Of a stretch of 64,000 nt of DNA, positions 44,521 through 53,856 are shown in pieces. Position numbers and translations under genes: made by a program. The DNA comes from JBARRO01 sp049644265 (GTDB lineage: Bacteria; Bacteroidota; Ignavibacteria; UBA10030), in the NCBI GenBank assembly GCA_049644265.1, contig JBARRO010000048.1, positions 1-64,000 of the forward strand. Direction: 5' to 3'. The stretch's first letter is position 1. Each line of letters opens with the position of its first letter. The notes under the pieces were generated by a model that searched no databases, was not told the origin of the DNA, and saw nothing but the letters and a program-made list of their open reading frames with translations.

Positions 44521-45903
44521 TTATTCAGCCTTTGGTTCCGTCTGTTCTTTTTCTTCCGGGGTGCTCTCCTTTTCAGGTTTGGCCGCTTCCGTGACGGGAG
44601 GGACTTCCGCTGCCGGGGAGGCAGCAGCTTCCTCCGCAGCTTCCTCTTCTTCGTTCTCCACTTCTGCTTCTTCAAGCCCCTTTTTGAGCATCGCAACAAT
44701 TTCATCCACTTTTGCCGGTTCGAGACCGAGCGTGCTCACGAGATCCTCTTTCGACTCTTCGATCACGTCCCGTACTGTTTCATAATTCTCATCGAAGAAC
44801 TTGTGGAACAGGACATCGCCAAGCTCTTCGCGGAATTCCGAAAGGTCCATGTCGTACTCTTCCTCGTCGCCGCCCTCCTTCAGCACCTGGATGTCGAATC
44901 CGGTTAACTTGGACGCAAGCCGGACGTTCTGTCCGCCCTTGCCGATGGCGAGAGAAACCTGGTCGTTTGCAACCAGCACCGACGCCTTCTTGTTCTCCTT
45001 GTCGATTTGAATTTCCTTCAGCTTTGCCGGAGCGAGAGAACGCTGGATGAAAACGAGCGGGTCTTCGGAGTAGTTGATGACATCGATATTCTCGTTGTTG
45101 AGCTCGCGGACGATGGCATGAATGCGGACACCTTTCATTCCCACGCATGCACCGACGGCATCGATGCGGTCGTCGTGGGAAAGGACCGCGACCTTGGCGC
45201 GGTCGCCCGGTTCACGTGCGATACGCTTGATCTCGATGATTCCGTCGTAAATCTCGGGGATTTCGATTTCAAATAGGCGGATGAGGAACTGCGGATCGGT
45301 GCGCGAAATGATCACCAAAGGGTTCCCGGCTCCCTTTCGCACTTCCTTCACCACGGCGCGGATCGTATCCCCCTTCTTGTACCGCTCCTTATAAATCTGC
45401 TCGCTCCGAGGGATGATCAACTCGCTCTTGTTGTGGATGACGAGGATCTCACCCTTTCCCTTCCGGATCTGGTAAATCTCGCCGACGATAATCTCGCCGA
45501 TGGAGTTCGAATACTCGTTGTAGATCGCTTCCCGCTCAATTTCCTTGATCCGCTGGTTCAGGTTCTGCTTCGCACTGATCACGAGGCGGCGGCCGAATTC
45601 GGCAAGCGGAATAATCTCCACAAACTCTTCACCGACATCCATCGCCTCTCCGGTCTTCCTCTTCGTTTCTGCAGGCGTAATCTGGCTCGAGGGATCGATC
45701 ACTTCCTCCACCACTTCTTTTTCCAGGTAGATTTCAATATCCCCCTTGTCCATATTCACCACAACGTCGTACTTCGCGTTGAGTCCATATTTCTTCTTGA
45801 CCATCATCCCGAAAATGTCCTCGATAATACCGATCAGGATGTCTTTATCCATCCCTTTCTCCCGGACCATTTGCGCAAACGACTCGACGATCTCGTGATT
45901 CAT
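44521..45903 (-). CDS. nusA: Transcription termination/antitermination factor NusA
   Basis: 460 residues from ATG 45903 with GGAGG five bases upstream. N-terminal RNA polymerase-binding domain (~1-130), S1 domain (~133-200), KH domains (~225-345: VGACVGMKGVRIHAIVREL and LAIGKGGQNVRLASKLTGF), then a ~115-residue acidic tail holding a helix-hairpin-like segment (VSTLGLEPAKVDEIVAML) and a Glu/Ala/Pro end. Located between rimP and infB, as usual. Confidence 0.96.
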   Translation of the reverse strand: MNHEIVESFAQMVREKGMDKDILIGIIEDIFGMMVKKKYGLNAKYDVVVNMDKGDIEIYLEKEVVEEVIDPSSQITPAETKRKTGEAMDVGEEFVEIIPLAEFGRRLVISAKQNLNQRIKEIEREAIYNEYSNSIGEIIVGEIYQIRKGKGEILVIHNKSELIIPRSEQIYKERYKKGDTIRAVVKEVRKGAGNPLVIISRTDPQFLIRLFEIEIPEIYDGIIEIKRIAREPGDRAKVAVLSHDDRIDAVGACVGMKGVRIHAIVRELNNENIDVINYSEDPLVFIQRSLAPAKLKEIQIDKENKKASVLVANDQVSLAIGKGGQNVRLASKLTGFDIQVLKEGGDEEEYDMDLSEFREELGDVLFHKFFDENYETVRDVIEESKEDLVSTLGLEPAKVDEIVAMLKKGLEEAEVENEEEEAAEEAAASPAAEVPPVTEAAKPEKESTPEEKEQTEPKAE

Positions 45904-45936
45904 TTCATCCTCCAAACATATCCGAACGGCACCGCA

Positions 45937-46392
45937 TCACCACGGCAGCTGTTCTTCTGATTCAATAATATTTTCAAACACAATTGTCACCGCATCTCCC
46001 GTCTTCGGGGTCACCGTCAGACGGTTGCCGTCAACAGCGCTCAGGGTGCCGACAATTTCGGCGGGTGCATTATTCCTGACGAAGCGGACCTTCAGGGTCC
46101 TCCCGATATTCTTCGGGTATTGACGCAGCAACCGGAGCGGTTTATCGAGGCCGGGCGACGAAACTTCCAGATGGTAAGGACCTTCAAGGACCCCTTTTAT
46201 TTCAAGCTCTTTGCCGAGGGCTCGGCTGATTTCGGCACATTCCTGGATCGTGATCCCCTTGTCGGTCTCGACAAGAACCTGCAGAAGCTTGCCCTGCGGG
46301 TCGTTTCGGATGACCATGTCGACCAAGAAGGCCTGCTTGTCATCCAGGAACGGCTGCAAAATCTCCTGAATTTGCCGCTTTATGTCGCCCAT
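45937..46392 (-). CDS. rimP: Ribosome maturation factor RimP
   Basis: 151 residues: N-terminal alpha/beta domain (LVDMVIRNDPQGKLLQVLVETDKGITIQECAEISR, LEVSSPGLDKPL) and a C-terminal SH3-like barrel. It assists 30S subunit assembly. First gene of the nusA-infB operon, 33 bases before nusA. Confidence 0.95.
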   Translation of the reverse strand: MGDIKRQIQEILQPFLDDKQAFLVDMVIRNDPQGKLLQVLVETDKGITIQECAEISRALGKELEIKGVLEGPYHLEVSSPGLDKPLRLLRQYPKNIGRTLKVRFVRNNAPAEIVGTLSAVDGNRLTVTPKTGDAVTIVFENIIESEEQLPW

Positions 46393-46403
46393 CAGAATCC
46401 ATC

Positions 46404-46433
46404 CAAAAAAAATAGCCCGTTACAGCGGGCTAT
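46404..46433 (-). terminator. Rho-independent terminator between the LOG gene and rimP
   Basis: Minus strand ATAGCCCG (46426-46433) pairs with CGGGCTAT (46412-46419) around a 6-base loop, followed by eight T residues. It ends the trp/LOG transcript but also lies just downstream of the predicted rimP promoter, so it may act as an attenuator for that operon. Confidence 0.88.
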
Positions 46434-46446
46434 ATGAAACGATTAT

Positions 46447-46475
46447 AATATAGGAATCTCCGTTGAAAGAAGCAA
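46447..46475 (-). promoter_or_regulatory. Promoter of the rimP-nusA-infB operon
   Basis: Minus strand TTGCTT (46470-46475), 17 bases, TATATT (46447-46452); an overlapping TATAAT is at 46442-46447. The predicted start is only a few bases before the terminator hairpin. Confidence 0.6.
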
Positions 46476-46552
46476 GCCCAACGGGATCCTTCTCCATGCC
46501 GCATCAGGCACAGCAGCAACTATTTATTCGTTATTACGTGGAAAATGCCGGT

Positions 46553-47269
46553 TCAGAAGTTCATCACCACCGTTTGCTTCTTGTAGAAGTCGGCCACAAA
46601 TTGGGCCGCTTCGACCGGATCGTCCGTGAGATGGAACAGATTGACGTCTTCCGGGGAAATCATTTTTGTTTTCAGAACCGTGGTCTTGATCCAGTCCACG
46701 AGCCCTTGCCAATATTCCACACCCATCAGGATGACGGGGAACGGTTTGGTTTTGTTTGTTTGGATCAACGTAATGGCTTCGAAGAATTCGTCAAGAGTAC
46801 CGAAACCGCCAGGGAGTACGACAAACCCGTGGGCATATTTCACGAACATCACCTTCCGGACAAAGAAGTGATTGAAGTAGAGGCTCCGGTCCTTATCGAC
46901 AAACGCGTTCGAGCCCTGCTCGTGCGGGAGGACGATGTTTGCCCCCACGGACGCTCCTCCCTGCTTCTTCGCGCCCTTATTGCCCGCCTCCATGATTCCC
47001 GGCCCCCCACCCGTGAGAACATTGAATCCATGCTTCACGAGTTCCGTCGCAACCTGAACAGCCATTTCATAGTATTTTGACCCCGGCCGTACTCGCGCCG
47101 ATCCAAAAATGGTTACCAGGCTTTTCTGCTTGGACATCATCGTGAACCCATCTACAAACTCCGCCATAATCCGGAAGACTCTCCAGATATCCTGTTGAGT
47201 GCTCAGCAGATCGTTAAGGAGCATGTCCTGTTTTTGATCATGCATCGAACGCTGGATCGGTTTTTTCAT
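46553..47269 (-). CDS. LOG-family (TIGR00730) protein
   Basis: 238 residues with the lysine-decarboxylase-like Rossmann fold. VTIFGSARVRPGSKYYEMA, GGGPGIMEAGNKGA and VVLPGGFGTLDEFFEAI (PGGxGTxxE) are present. LOG proteins are cytokinin-type phosphoribohydrolases or the nucleosidase PpnN; the ~35-residue N-terminal extension resembles the PpnN-like or longer subgroup. The exact substrate is not known. Starts inside the trpG stop (4-base overlap). Confidence 0.88.
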   Translation of the reverse strand: MKKPIQRSMHDQKQDMLLNDLLSTQQDIWRVFRIMAEFVDGFTMMSKQKSLVTIFGSARVRPGSKYYEMAVQVATELVKHGFNVLTGGGPGIMEAGNKGAKKQGGASVGANIVLPHEQGSNAFVDKDRSLYFNHFFVRKVMFVKYAHGFVVLPGGFGTLDEFFEAITLIQTNKTKPFPVILMGVEYWQGLVDWIKTTVLKTKMISPEDVNLFHLTDDPVEAAQFVADFYKKQTVVMNF

Positions 47270-47850
47270 AGTAATCCCCTGGTTGGTATAATCATGAGAA
47301 AGTTTTTTAAGATCTTCTTTCCATGTTCGGTTGCTATGGATTCGGGATGAAACTGCACCCCGAATGTGGGAAACTCCCGATGTCGCACCGCCATAATCGT
47401 GCCGTCCTCAGTCCACGCAGTGACTTCAAGCTCTTTCGGCAACGACTCTTTTTCGACAATCAACGAATGGTACCGCGCGGCGGTAAAGGGAGAGGGAATG
47501 TCCCGAAAGAGGCCGGATTCACCATGGAAGATCGGCGATGTTTTTCCGTGATAGATCTTCGAGGCCCGCACAATTTTACCGCCGAACGCCTCTCCGACCG
47601 ATTGATGGCCAAGACATACTCCGAGAATCGGGACTCCCTTGTGGAGCCTCTTCACAACTTCCACAGAAACTCCTGCCTCGTTCGGAGTGCACGGCCCCGG
47701 CGAAATCACGATTCCATCCGGCTTCATCTCGATGATCTCATCGACTGTCATGGCGTCATTGCGGGCGACGGTCTGCTCCACTCCCAGCTCACCCAGATAC
47801 TGGACGAGGTTGTACGTGAAGGAATCATAGTTGTCGATGACGAGGAGCAT
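47266..47850 (-). CDS. trpG: Anthranilate synthase component II (glutamine amidotransferase)
   Basis: 194 residues from ATG 47850. Class I amidotransferase: LLVIDNYDSFTYNLVQYLGE, oxyanion segment SPGPCTPNEAG, nucleophile in GVCLGHQSVGEAFGG and His/Glu in FHPESIATEHG. It provides ammonia to TrpE; in some bacteria the same subunit serves PabB. A 7/8-bp repeat block directly abuts its start and fills the spacer from trpE, so no Shine-Dalgarno is present. Confidence 0.93.
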   Translation of the reverse strand: MLLVIDNYDSFTYNLVQYLGELGVEQTVARNDAMTVDEIIEMKPDGIVISPGPCTPNEAGVSVEVVKRLHKGVPILGVCLGHQSVGEAFGGKIVRASKIYHGKTSPIFHGESGLFRDIPSPFTAARYHSLIVEKESLPKELEVTAWTEDGTIMAVRHREFPTFGVQFHPESIATEHGKKILKNFLMIIPTRGLL

Positions 47851-47982
47851 GGTCAATTGGTCAATTCAACAAATGAACAATGAGCAATGTGAGAAGAACA
47901 GTAAGCAGTTGTCAGTAGACAGTACCAGGAAAAACACGAGGAGCGAGGAATCTGTAACTGACAACTGGAAACTCGAAACTTC
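47851..47982. repeat. 7-bp (and 8-bp) degenerate tandem repeats filling the trpE-trpG spacer
   Basis: Two exact GGTCAATT units (47851-47866), then AATGAAC, AATGAGC, AATGTGA (47872-47892), AGCAGTT, GTCAGTA, GACAGTA, and finally TAACTGA, CAACTGG, AAACTCG, AAACTTC (47955-47982). The last block matches the one before the ABC permease gene at 62587. Confidence 0.75.
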
Positions 47983-47984
47983 TC

Positions 47985-49475
47985 TTAATGTATTAACCGC
48001 TCAAGGGCGTTCAGATTCGCTCCCAGTTTTTCCAGCGTTTCCTCGTACTCCCGTTCCGGCCTGGAGTCGAACACGATTCCGGCGCCTGCCTGGAAGTAGA
48101 GGGTATCGCCTTTTGCGACGATGGTGCGGATGGCGATGCAGGAGTCGAGGTTTCCTGAAAAATCGATGTAGCCTACGGCGCCGCCGTAGATTCCCCGTTT
48201 GACGGGCTCGAGTTCTGCGATGATTTGCATTGCCCGGATCTTCGGAGCTCCGCTCAAGGTTCCGGCCGGAAAGCAGGCGTACAGTGCATCGATCGCGCAC
48301 ATCTCTTTCCGAAGCTTTCCCTGGATATTGGAAACAATGTGCATGACGTGGGAGTAGCGCTCTATGGTCATAAACTGCGTTACCGAGACGCTGCCGAACT
48401 CGCTGATTCTTCCAAGGTCGTTCCGCCCCAGGTCCACGAGCATGAGGTGTTCAGCACGTTCCTTTTCGTCCGCCAGAAGTTCCTGTTCGAGTTTAAGGTC
48501 CTCCGTTGGACTTTCACCACGGCGTCTCGTTCCTGCGATCGGACGCGTCTCCACTGTCCCCTGCTCCACACGCACGAGCATCTCGGGCGAGGATCCGATG
48601 ACCGAGAAGTCGTTTAAACCAAGGTAATACATGTAGGGCGATGGGTTGATCAGCCGAAGGGATCGGTACAGATCGAACGGAGTCACACGCGCTTTTCGTT
48701 TCAGCCGCTGCGAAACGACGATCTGGAATGCATCCCCGGCAGCGATATACTCCTTCGACCGTTCGACACTCCTGCAATACTGCTGCTTTGACATCACATG
48801 CTCGAGCGCTCCGTCGGGTTTTGCGGCATGGAGCTCCAGCGAGACCTGCTTCGCGAGGATATTCTTGAGTCGCGCAATTTCTTTCGCGGCTTTGTCGTAT
48901 TCGCGGCGCAGCGTTTCCACAGAAGGATTGGCGTCGGGAAGATATGCATTCGAAACCAGGAAGAGCTCGTGTCTCACGTTGTCAAAAATGACAACCGTGT
49001 CACAGAACATGAGGAGGCCGTCGGGAACATTCAGCTCATCCTTTCCTGTTGTGGGAATGTCTTCGATGAGCTGCACCGTCTCGTATCCGAAGTATCCGAT
49101 TGCTCCACCTGTGAGTCTCGGCAGGCCCTGCTCCTGGACTGTCTTGAAGTGTGCAAAGATCTTCCTGAGCGCATCCAGCGGATGATCTTCCTTCTGTACA
49201 AGCCGTGGAAGGATTTCGACATCCTCGTGAAAGGATTCAAGAGAGAACTTTTTTCCCTCGATGCGAAAGATCATGAAGGGGTCGAAACCGAGGAAGGAAT
49301 ACCGTCCGAGCTTCTCTCCCCCTTCGACGCTTTCCAGAAGGAAGGAATAGGGGGATTCCGGCTGGAGCTTCAGGTAAACCGAAACGGGAGTCTCGGTATC
49401 TGCGAGCAGTGTGTCGTACACAGGAATGACGTTGCCGAGCGCCGAGAGCCTCGTGAATTCTTCAAAGGATGTCAT
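47985..49475 (-). CDS. trpE: Anthranilate synthase component I
   Basis: 496 residues of the chorismate-binding family. The feedback-site motif LLESVEGGEKLGRYSFLG near residue 48, which binds tryptophan in TrpE and is absent from PabB, supports TrpE. C-terminal catalytic blocks: SPEMLVRVE, TRPIAGTRRRGE, DLGRNDLGR, CFPAGTLSGAPKIRAMQII, GAVGYIDFSGNLDSCIAIR. It makes anthranilate from chorismate with TrpG. Confidence 0.95.
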   Translation of the reverse strand: MTSFEEFTRLSALGNVIPVYDTLLADTETPVSVYLKLQPESPYSFLLESVEGGEKLGRYSFLGFDPFMIFRIEGKKFSLESFHEDVEILPRLVQKEDHPLDALRKIFAHFKTVQEQGLPRLTGGAIGYFGYETVQLIEDIPTTGKDELNVPDGLLMFCDTVVIFDNVRHELFLVSNAYLPDANPSVETLRREYDKAAKEIARLKNILAKQVSLELHAAKPDGALEHVMSKQQYCRSVERSKEYIAAGDAFQIVVSQRLKRKARVTPFDLYRSLRLINPSPYMYYLGLNDFSVIGSSPEMLVRVEQGTVETRPIAGTRRRGESPTEDLKLEQELLADEKERAEHLMLVDLGRNDLGRISEFGSVSVTQFMTIERYSHVMHIVSNIQGKLRKEMCAIDALYACFPAGTLSGAPKIRAMQIIAELEPVKRGIYGGAVGYIDFSGNLDSCIAIRTIVAKGDTLYFQAGAGIVFDSRPEREYEETLEKLGANLNALERLIH

Positions 49476-49933
49476 GTTTCAACGGAGGGCCAGAAGATGT
49501 CGCAGTGCTCCCCTTCATATGCCTGAATCAGTTTTCTGAAGTCGTCGGGCACCGGCCGGGGACGATGTGTGGCGGGATCGAGCCAAACGTGGTAGGCAAC
49601 ATTCTCTGCGACACGCTCGCCGGTTTCTTTTTTCTCCAGAATTCCTTCCATCCCAAAACTTGAATTCTTGATAAACGAGATCCGTGTGTGAACTGTCAGG
49701 AGCTCGTCGAACCGGGCCGGGCTGTTGTAGTCAATTTCATTCCTCACCAGCACGACCCTGGAACTGCTGTTGATCGTGCTGAGGTCCACCTTCGCGCCGA
49801 GATGCTTCAAATACTCAATCCTTCCCACCTCACAATAGAGCAGGTAATTACCGTTGTGGACAATCCCCTGCCAGTCGACTTCGTAGTTCCTGACCCGGAT
49901 TTCTGTTTTGTGACGAAACAGAGACTTGTCCAT
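49472..49933 (-). CDS. 4HBT-family acyl-CoA thioesterase
   Basis: 153 residues with a single hotdog domain. The EVDWQGIVHNGNYLLYCEVGRIEYL segment carries the catalytic-type Asp (VDWQGIVHN, compare D-x-x-G-x-V-x-x). YbgC/FadM-like proteins hydrolyse acyl-CoA thioesters. Its ATG overlaps the threonine aldolase stop by one base and its own stop overlaps trpE by four. Confidence 0.88.
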   Translation of the reverse strand: MDKSLFRHKTEIRVRNYEVDWQGIVHNGNYLLYCEVGRIEYLKHLGAKVDLSTINSSSRVVLVRNEIDYNSPARFDELLTVHTRISFIKNSSFGMEGILEKKETGERVAENVAYHVWLDPATHRPRPVPDDFRKLIQAYEGEHCDIFWPSVET

Positions 49934-50976
49934 TAACCTCCGAGACTGGATTTCATGATTCGCCCGGCTTCGTGAACCTGGTCGGATGTTACGTCCAGGT
50001 GCGTCACAGCGCGAATTGCCGTGCCGCTCATTTCCGTGAGAAGCACGCCCTGGGCCCTCAGAAAGGTGAGAATCTCACTCGGTTGTTTGCCGGTTTTGGA
50101 AATATCCATAATAACGATGTTGGTTTGGACGGTTTCAAGATCAACCGAGAATCCTGGAATGGAAGCAACTTCAGCCGCAAACGCTTTTGCTTTTTCGTGA
50201 TCCTCGCAAAGGCGCCCGACGTTGTGGTCGAGTGCGTAGATCGCTGCAGCTGCAAGAATTCCGACCTGTCTCATGCCTCCACCAAAAATCTTCCTGAACT
50301 TCCGCGCACGCCGAATCAGGTCCCGCGATCCCGCGATTGCCGAGCCGATGGGAGCGCCCAGGCCTTTGGAGAAACAAACCGAGACTGAGTCAAAAGGTTC
50401 CGCATAGTCTTTCACGCTGATGCCGGTCGCAACCGATGCATTCCACAAGCGGGCCCCGTCGAGATGCATGCGCAATCCGCGGTCGTGAGCAAACTTGCTG
50501 ATCTTCTTGATTTCATCCAACGGGTAAATCGTCCCTCCCGCCTTGTTGTGTGTGTTTTCCAGGCAGATCAGCGAAGTTCGCGGAAGGTGATAATCCTGGG
50601 ACCGCACGGCAGGCGGCAATTGCTCTACCCGCAGGATACCCCTCACGCCGGTGACCGTGTGGAGCTGGACATTGGAGAGAATTGCCGGCGCGGCCGTTTC
50701 ATAGTTGAAGATGTGTGAAGAACTCTCGACGATGACCTCGTCACCGGGCTGAGTTTGCGATTTGATCGCAAGCTGGTTGGCCATGACTCCCGTGGGAGTA
50801 AACAAGGCAGCCTCTTTGCCGAGAAGCGCCGCGACCTTTTCCTGGAGCCGGTTGACGGTCGGGTCTTCACCGAACACGTCGTCTCCGACTTCGGCGGAAG
50901 CCATGACCGCACGCATGGCCTCACTGGGCCGGGTTATCGTGTCACTCCGAAGATCGATCAACGTCTGATTTCCCAT
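49933..50976 (-). CDS. ltaE: Low-specificity L-threonine aldolase
   Basis: 347 residues, fold-type I PLP enzyme cleaving threonine or allo-threonine to glycine and acetaldehyde. DLRSDTITRPSEAMRAVM, GDDVFGEDPTVNRLQE, HLDGARLWNA (Asp173, Arg176) and the PLP lysine in SVCFSKGLGAPIG (Lys204) match the family. Its 5' end overlaps the lnt 3' end by 35 bases. Confidence 0.94.
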   Translation of the reverse strand: MGNQTLIDLRSDTITRPSEAMRAVMASAEVGDDVFGEDPTVNRLQEKVAALLGKEAALFTPTGVMANQLAIKSQTQPGDEVIVESSSHIFNYETAAPAILSNVQLHTVTGVRGILRVEQLPPAVRSQDYHLPRTSLICLENTHNKAGGTIYPLDEIKKISKFAHDRGLRMHLDGARLWNASVATGISVKDYAEPFDSVSVCFSKGLGAPIGSAIAGSRDLIRRARKFRKIFGGGMRQVGILAAAAIYALDHNVGRLCEDHEKAKAFAAEVASIPGFSVDLETVQTNIVIMDISKTGKQPSEILTFLRAQGVLLTEMSGTAIRAVTHLDVTSDQVHEAGRIMKSSLGG

Positions 50977-52630
50977 TGACTCTCATCCTGTATAAACCCA
51001 AAATAAGGAATACGCCAGAGCAAAACAAACACGCCTGAGCAAAGACATCGCCATGGCGCGTGTAGAATGTCATCGTATCGTTTGTTTCAATCGTACTGAT
51101 CCATCGTGCCGTGGAATTCATCTTTGTCGAAACGTGAACGATTCCCATGGGGTCCACATATTCAGAGATTCCGCCGTTTGCGCACTGCACGACCCACCGC
51201 CTGTTTTCAATCGCCCGGAACGAAGCATACGCGGCGTGCTGGTAGGCGCCCGATGTGTTCCCCCACCAGCTGTCGTTTGTTAGCACAACGAGGAATTGCG
51301 CCCCCTTGCGAACAAACTCTCTGACGAAATTCGGATACACCGATTCATAGCAAATCATTCCCGAATATTGCACGTCTTTCCCCGATTTTGTCCTCATATG
51401 GTACACCAGTGTGTCCGTTCCTTTTCCCCAACTGCTGATCCCCACCTGCCACTTGAGCGGCTCTATGAGAAACTTCAGAGCACTCGCGTACGGAATTCGT
51501 TCCGCAAAGGGCACGAGGACGATCTTCTTATACACCGGACTGAGATTCCCCCCCGGCTTCACAAGAAGGGCCGCATTGTAGGTTTCGACAAACGTGCCCG
51601 ACTGTCCGATGCGTTGCGCCGTCACGGAAGCATGAGCTGAATCGACGACCGTCAGATGAGTAAAGCCCGAGAACACAGGAACACCCGTGGAATCGACAAT
51701 CCTCAGGAGTTCGTCCCGGTAGCCCACGTACCTGGGCAGGAGTATCGGAAACGGAATGGCCGTCTCAGGCCAGAGGACGAGGTCCGGGTCGGACGTGTCG
51801 AGCTTGCGAGTCTCGTCGAGCAACGTATTGAACTGGATCAGATACGAATCCCACTTCATTGCAAACCCCTCTCCCCACTTTTCCCATGGGTCGAAATCCG
51901 GCTGAACAATGCCAAGGGCAAGCTCGGTGCCCGCCCTGGGAGGCGATGCCATGATTCTTCGGCCGTAGAGCCACGGGCCGATGTACAGGAGGAGCAGGAG
52001 GAGAACAGAGACGATCGATTGCCACGACCGTTGCGTCCATCGATTTGAGGCAAAATTCTCGAGAAGAAGATAGGCGACGCCGTTAAATGCGAACAGGAGA
52101 AACGAAACGCCATAGGCAGAGGTATATTCTGCAATCTGAATCCTCACGAGATCGTATGCCTGGCTGTTTCCGACCGTCATCCAGGGAAATGAAAATTCGC
52201 CGAGGGAGTGCGCGTACTCGTACGAAATCCAGAAGAACGCAAGCGAAAAGAGTCCCGCAACAGTTCCCGCTTTTCTCCAGACAAAGAACGCAAGCAGTAC
52301 GGAAGGAAAATAGAAGAATGGATGAAGCGTCACGAGTGCGACATTCGACGTGATCAGCCAAACATCGTTCGCATGGGTGTATCCCCCCGTCCAGTATACT
52401 GTCACGATATGAAACACAAGGAGAAACAGGTATGCATACCGGGCACACTGCCCGTAGGTGTGCATTCGCTGAAGGAGGAACATAAACGGAACAAACGCGA
52501 TGTAGGCAAGAGAATAGAATGGGGAAGGAGGAAACGCCAGGCCGAGAAAAAGTCCGGAGCTCACAGCGAGGATGATATTGATCCTTGATTCGCCCGCTGC
52601 CTGTGCACCGTTGATCGGACCGCCTGCCAT
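50942..52630 (-). CDS. lnt: Apolipoprotein N-acyltransferase
   Basis: 562 residues from ATG 52630. Six to seven N-terminal helices, a nitrilase-like periplasmic domain and one C-terminal helix. The catalytic triad is visible: Glu in LVLWPETAIPFP, Lys in PVYKKIVLVPFAERIPYA, Cys in YSGMICYESVYPNFVR; NDSWWGNTSGAYQH follows. It adds the third acyl chain to lipoproteins, which fits an outer-membrane organism. Its start shares a base with the PAP2 stop. Confidence 0.94.
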   Translation of the reverse strand: MAGGPINGAQAAGESRINIILAVSSGLFLGLAFPPSPFYSLAYIAFVPFMFLLQRMHTYGQCARYAYLFLLVFHIVTVYWTGGYTHANDVWLITSNVALVTLHPFFYFPSVLLAFFVWRKAGTVAGLFSLAFFWISYEYAHSLGEFSFPWMTVGNSQAYDLVRIQIAEYTSAYGVSFLLFAFNGVAYLLLENFASNRWTQRSWQSIVSVLLLLLLYIGPWLYGRRIMASPPRAGTELALGIVQPDFDPWEKWGEGFAMKWDSYLIQFNTLLDETRKLDTSDPDLVLWPETAIPFPILLPRYVGYRDELLRIVDSTGVPVFSGFTHLTVVDSAHASVTAQRIGQSGTFVETYNAALLVKPGGNLSPVYKKIVLVPFAERIPYASALKFLIEPLKWQVGISSWGKGTDTLVYHMRTKSGKDVQYSGMICYESVYPNFVREFVRKGAQFLVVLTNDSWWGNTSGAYQHAAYASFRAIENRRWVVQCANGGISEYVDPMGIVHVSTKMNSTARWISTIETNDTMTFYTRHGDVFAQACLFCSGVFLILGLYRMRVNGKSDVDRSSE

Positions 52631-53226
52631 CAGCCGCCCTTCGCAGGTTTCTTCCTGATGCGCATCCAGCTGTATTCCACAACGTGGAACAGCGCAATCA
52701 TCAGCGCGCCCAGGAAGGCACCGATGACGGCCCCCCCAAGGACATCGGATGGATAGTGCACACCGACATAGACGCGTGAGAAGGCGACGAGGGCGGCAAA
52801 CGAGAAGAACGCCCACCAACCTCGGGGAATGAAATAACTCAGAACGACAGCAGCCGCAAAGTTATTGACTGCGTGGGAAGAGGGAAACGCGTATCCACTT
52901 CCACAGTCGACCAGCAGATGGATTCCGGAAAGCACATGGCACGGCCTGGGCCGCTCGAGGATGAACTTGATCACCGAGCTGTTCAACTGGTCGCTCGCGA
53001 TAATCGTTAAGATCAACATGATCGCTGGGAGGCGGACGTTCTTCCCTCCCCTGACGATCATCCACACCAGAAGCAAACCGATAAGCACAAGGACGGGGCG
53101 ATTCTTGTTGAGATCCGTCAAAAACGGCATGATGACGTCAAACACCCTGTTCTGCAGAGTAGTGTTGATGAAGTAGAAGATCGATATGTCGAGGGAATAG
53201 AGATTCATGGGGGCTGGATTACTCAT
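52630..53226 (-). CDS. PAP2-family membrane phosphatase
   Basis: About 198 residues (MSNPAPMNLYS at 53226; an internal ATG at 53208 is also possible). Five to six helices with the three PAP2 motifs: KFILERPRPCH, YAFPSSHAVNN and SRVYVGVHYPSDVLGG. It likely dephosphorylates undecaprenyl pyrophosphate or another lipid phosphate on the outer side of the membrane. It lies between DedA and lnt in an envelope-biogenesis run. Confidence 0.92.
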   Translation of the reverse strand: MSNPAPMNLYSLDISIFYFINTTLQNRVFDVIMPFLTDLNKNRPVLVLIGLLLVWMIVRGGKNVRLPAIMLILTIIASDQLNSSVIKFILERPRPCHVLSGIHLLVDCGSGYAFPSSHAVNNFAAAVVLSYFIPRGWWAFFSFAALVAFSRVYVGVHYPSDVLGGAVIGAFLGALMIALFHVVEYSWMRIRKKPAKGG

Positions 53227-53851
53227 CCGACGATGTTGGCGGTGAACCGGCGCCGGGCGCTCTCTTGTAGAGCCGGTATCCGACGTAGACCGCAACGACG
53301 ATGATCAGAAGGATTGTGACGATTTTACCGTAGCCCTCGAGGTACTCCACAATTTGTCTCCAGTTCTCTCCGAGCTTCCTACCCGCAAACACAAGGATTG
53401 TATTCCAGACAAGCGCACTGATCAGGGAAAGAAACGTGGTAAACCAAAACGGAAGCTCCGAGAGACCTGCGAAGAACGATACCACAGCCCTGGTTCCGGC
53501 CAGGAACCTGTTTGCGACAATGAGCCAGTAGCCATGCAACTTGAACCACGATTCAACTTTATGGACCTGGTCGACTGGAATAAAGCGGATTTTTCCCTTT
53601 TCGAGGATTCGATCGCCGAACCAGTCGCCAATCTTATACATCGTCATGAACCCCCCCGTGCTGCCGACGGTTGCAGCCGCAAGAATGATGGCGAACTCGA
53701 CTTTTCCCAGACCGACGAGAGATCCGGCAGCCACGATGACGACATCGCTGGGGAAGGGGGGAAAAATGTTTTCCAGGTAGGCGATACCCGCAACAACGAC
53801 ATAGACCCAAAAAGGATCGAGGGAGGAGAACGTCTGAACGAATGCTTCCAC
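53219..53851 (-). CDS. DedA-family membrane protein
   Basis: 210 residues, SNARE-associated/DedA fold. LENIFPPFPSDVVIVAAGSL near residue 28, GDRILEKGKIRFIP, and NRFLAGTRAVVSFFAGLSELPF with the conserved Arg pair. DedA proteins are linked to undecaprenyl-phosphate or phospholipid flipping and proton-motive-force maintenance. The C-terminal ~15 residues (KRAPGAGSPPTSSDE) are unusual. Pairs well with the PAP2 neighbour. Confidence 0.92.
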   Translation of the reverse strand: MEAFVQTFSSLDPFWVYVVVAGIAYLENIFPPFPSDVVIVAAGSLVGLGKVEFAIILAAATVGSTGGFMTMYKIGDWFGDRILEKGKIRFIPVDQVHKVESWFKLHGYWLIVANRFLAGTRAVVSFFAGLSELPFWFTTFLSLISALVWNTILVFAGRKLGENWRQIVEYLEGYGKIVTILLIIVVAVYVGYRLYKRAPGAGSPPTSSDE

Positions 53852-53856
53852 GCAGT

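Noticed and set aside
47266..49475. Assignment of the chorismate enzymes to folate (PabA/PabB)
   Set aside because: The LLES tryptophan feedback motif in component I supports TrpE; component II could still serve both pathways.
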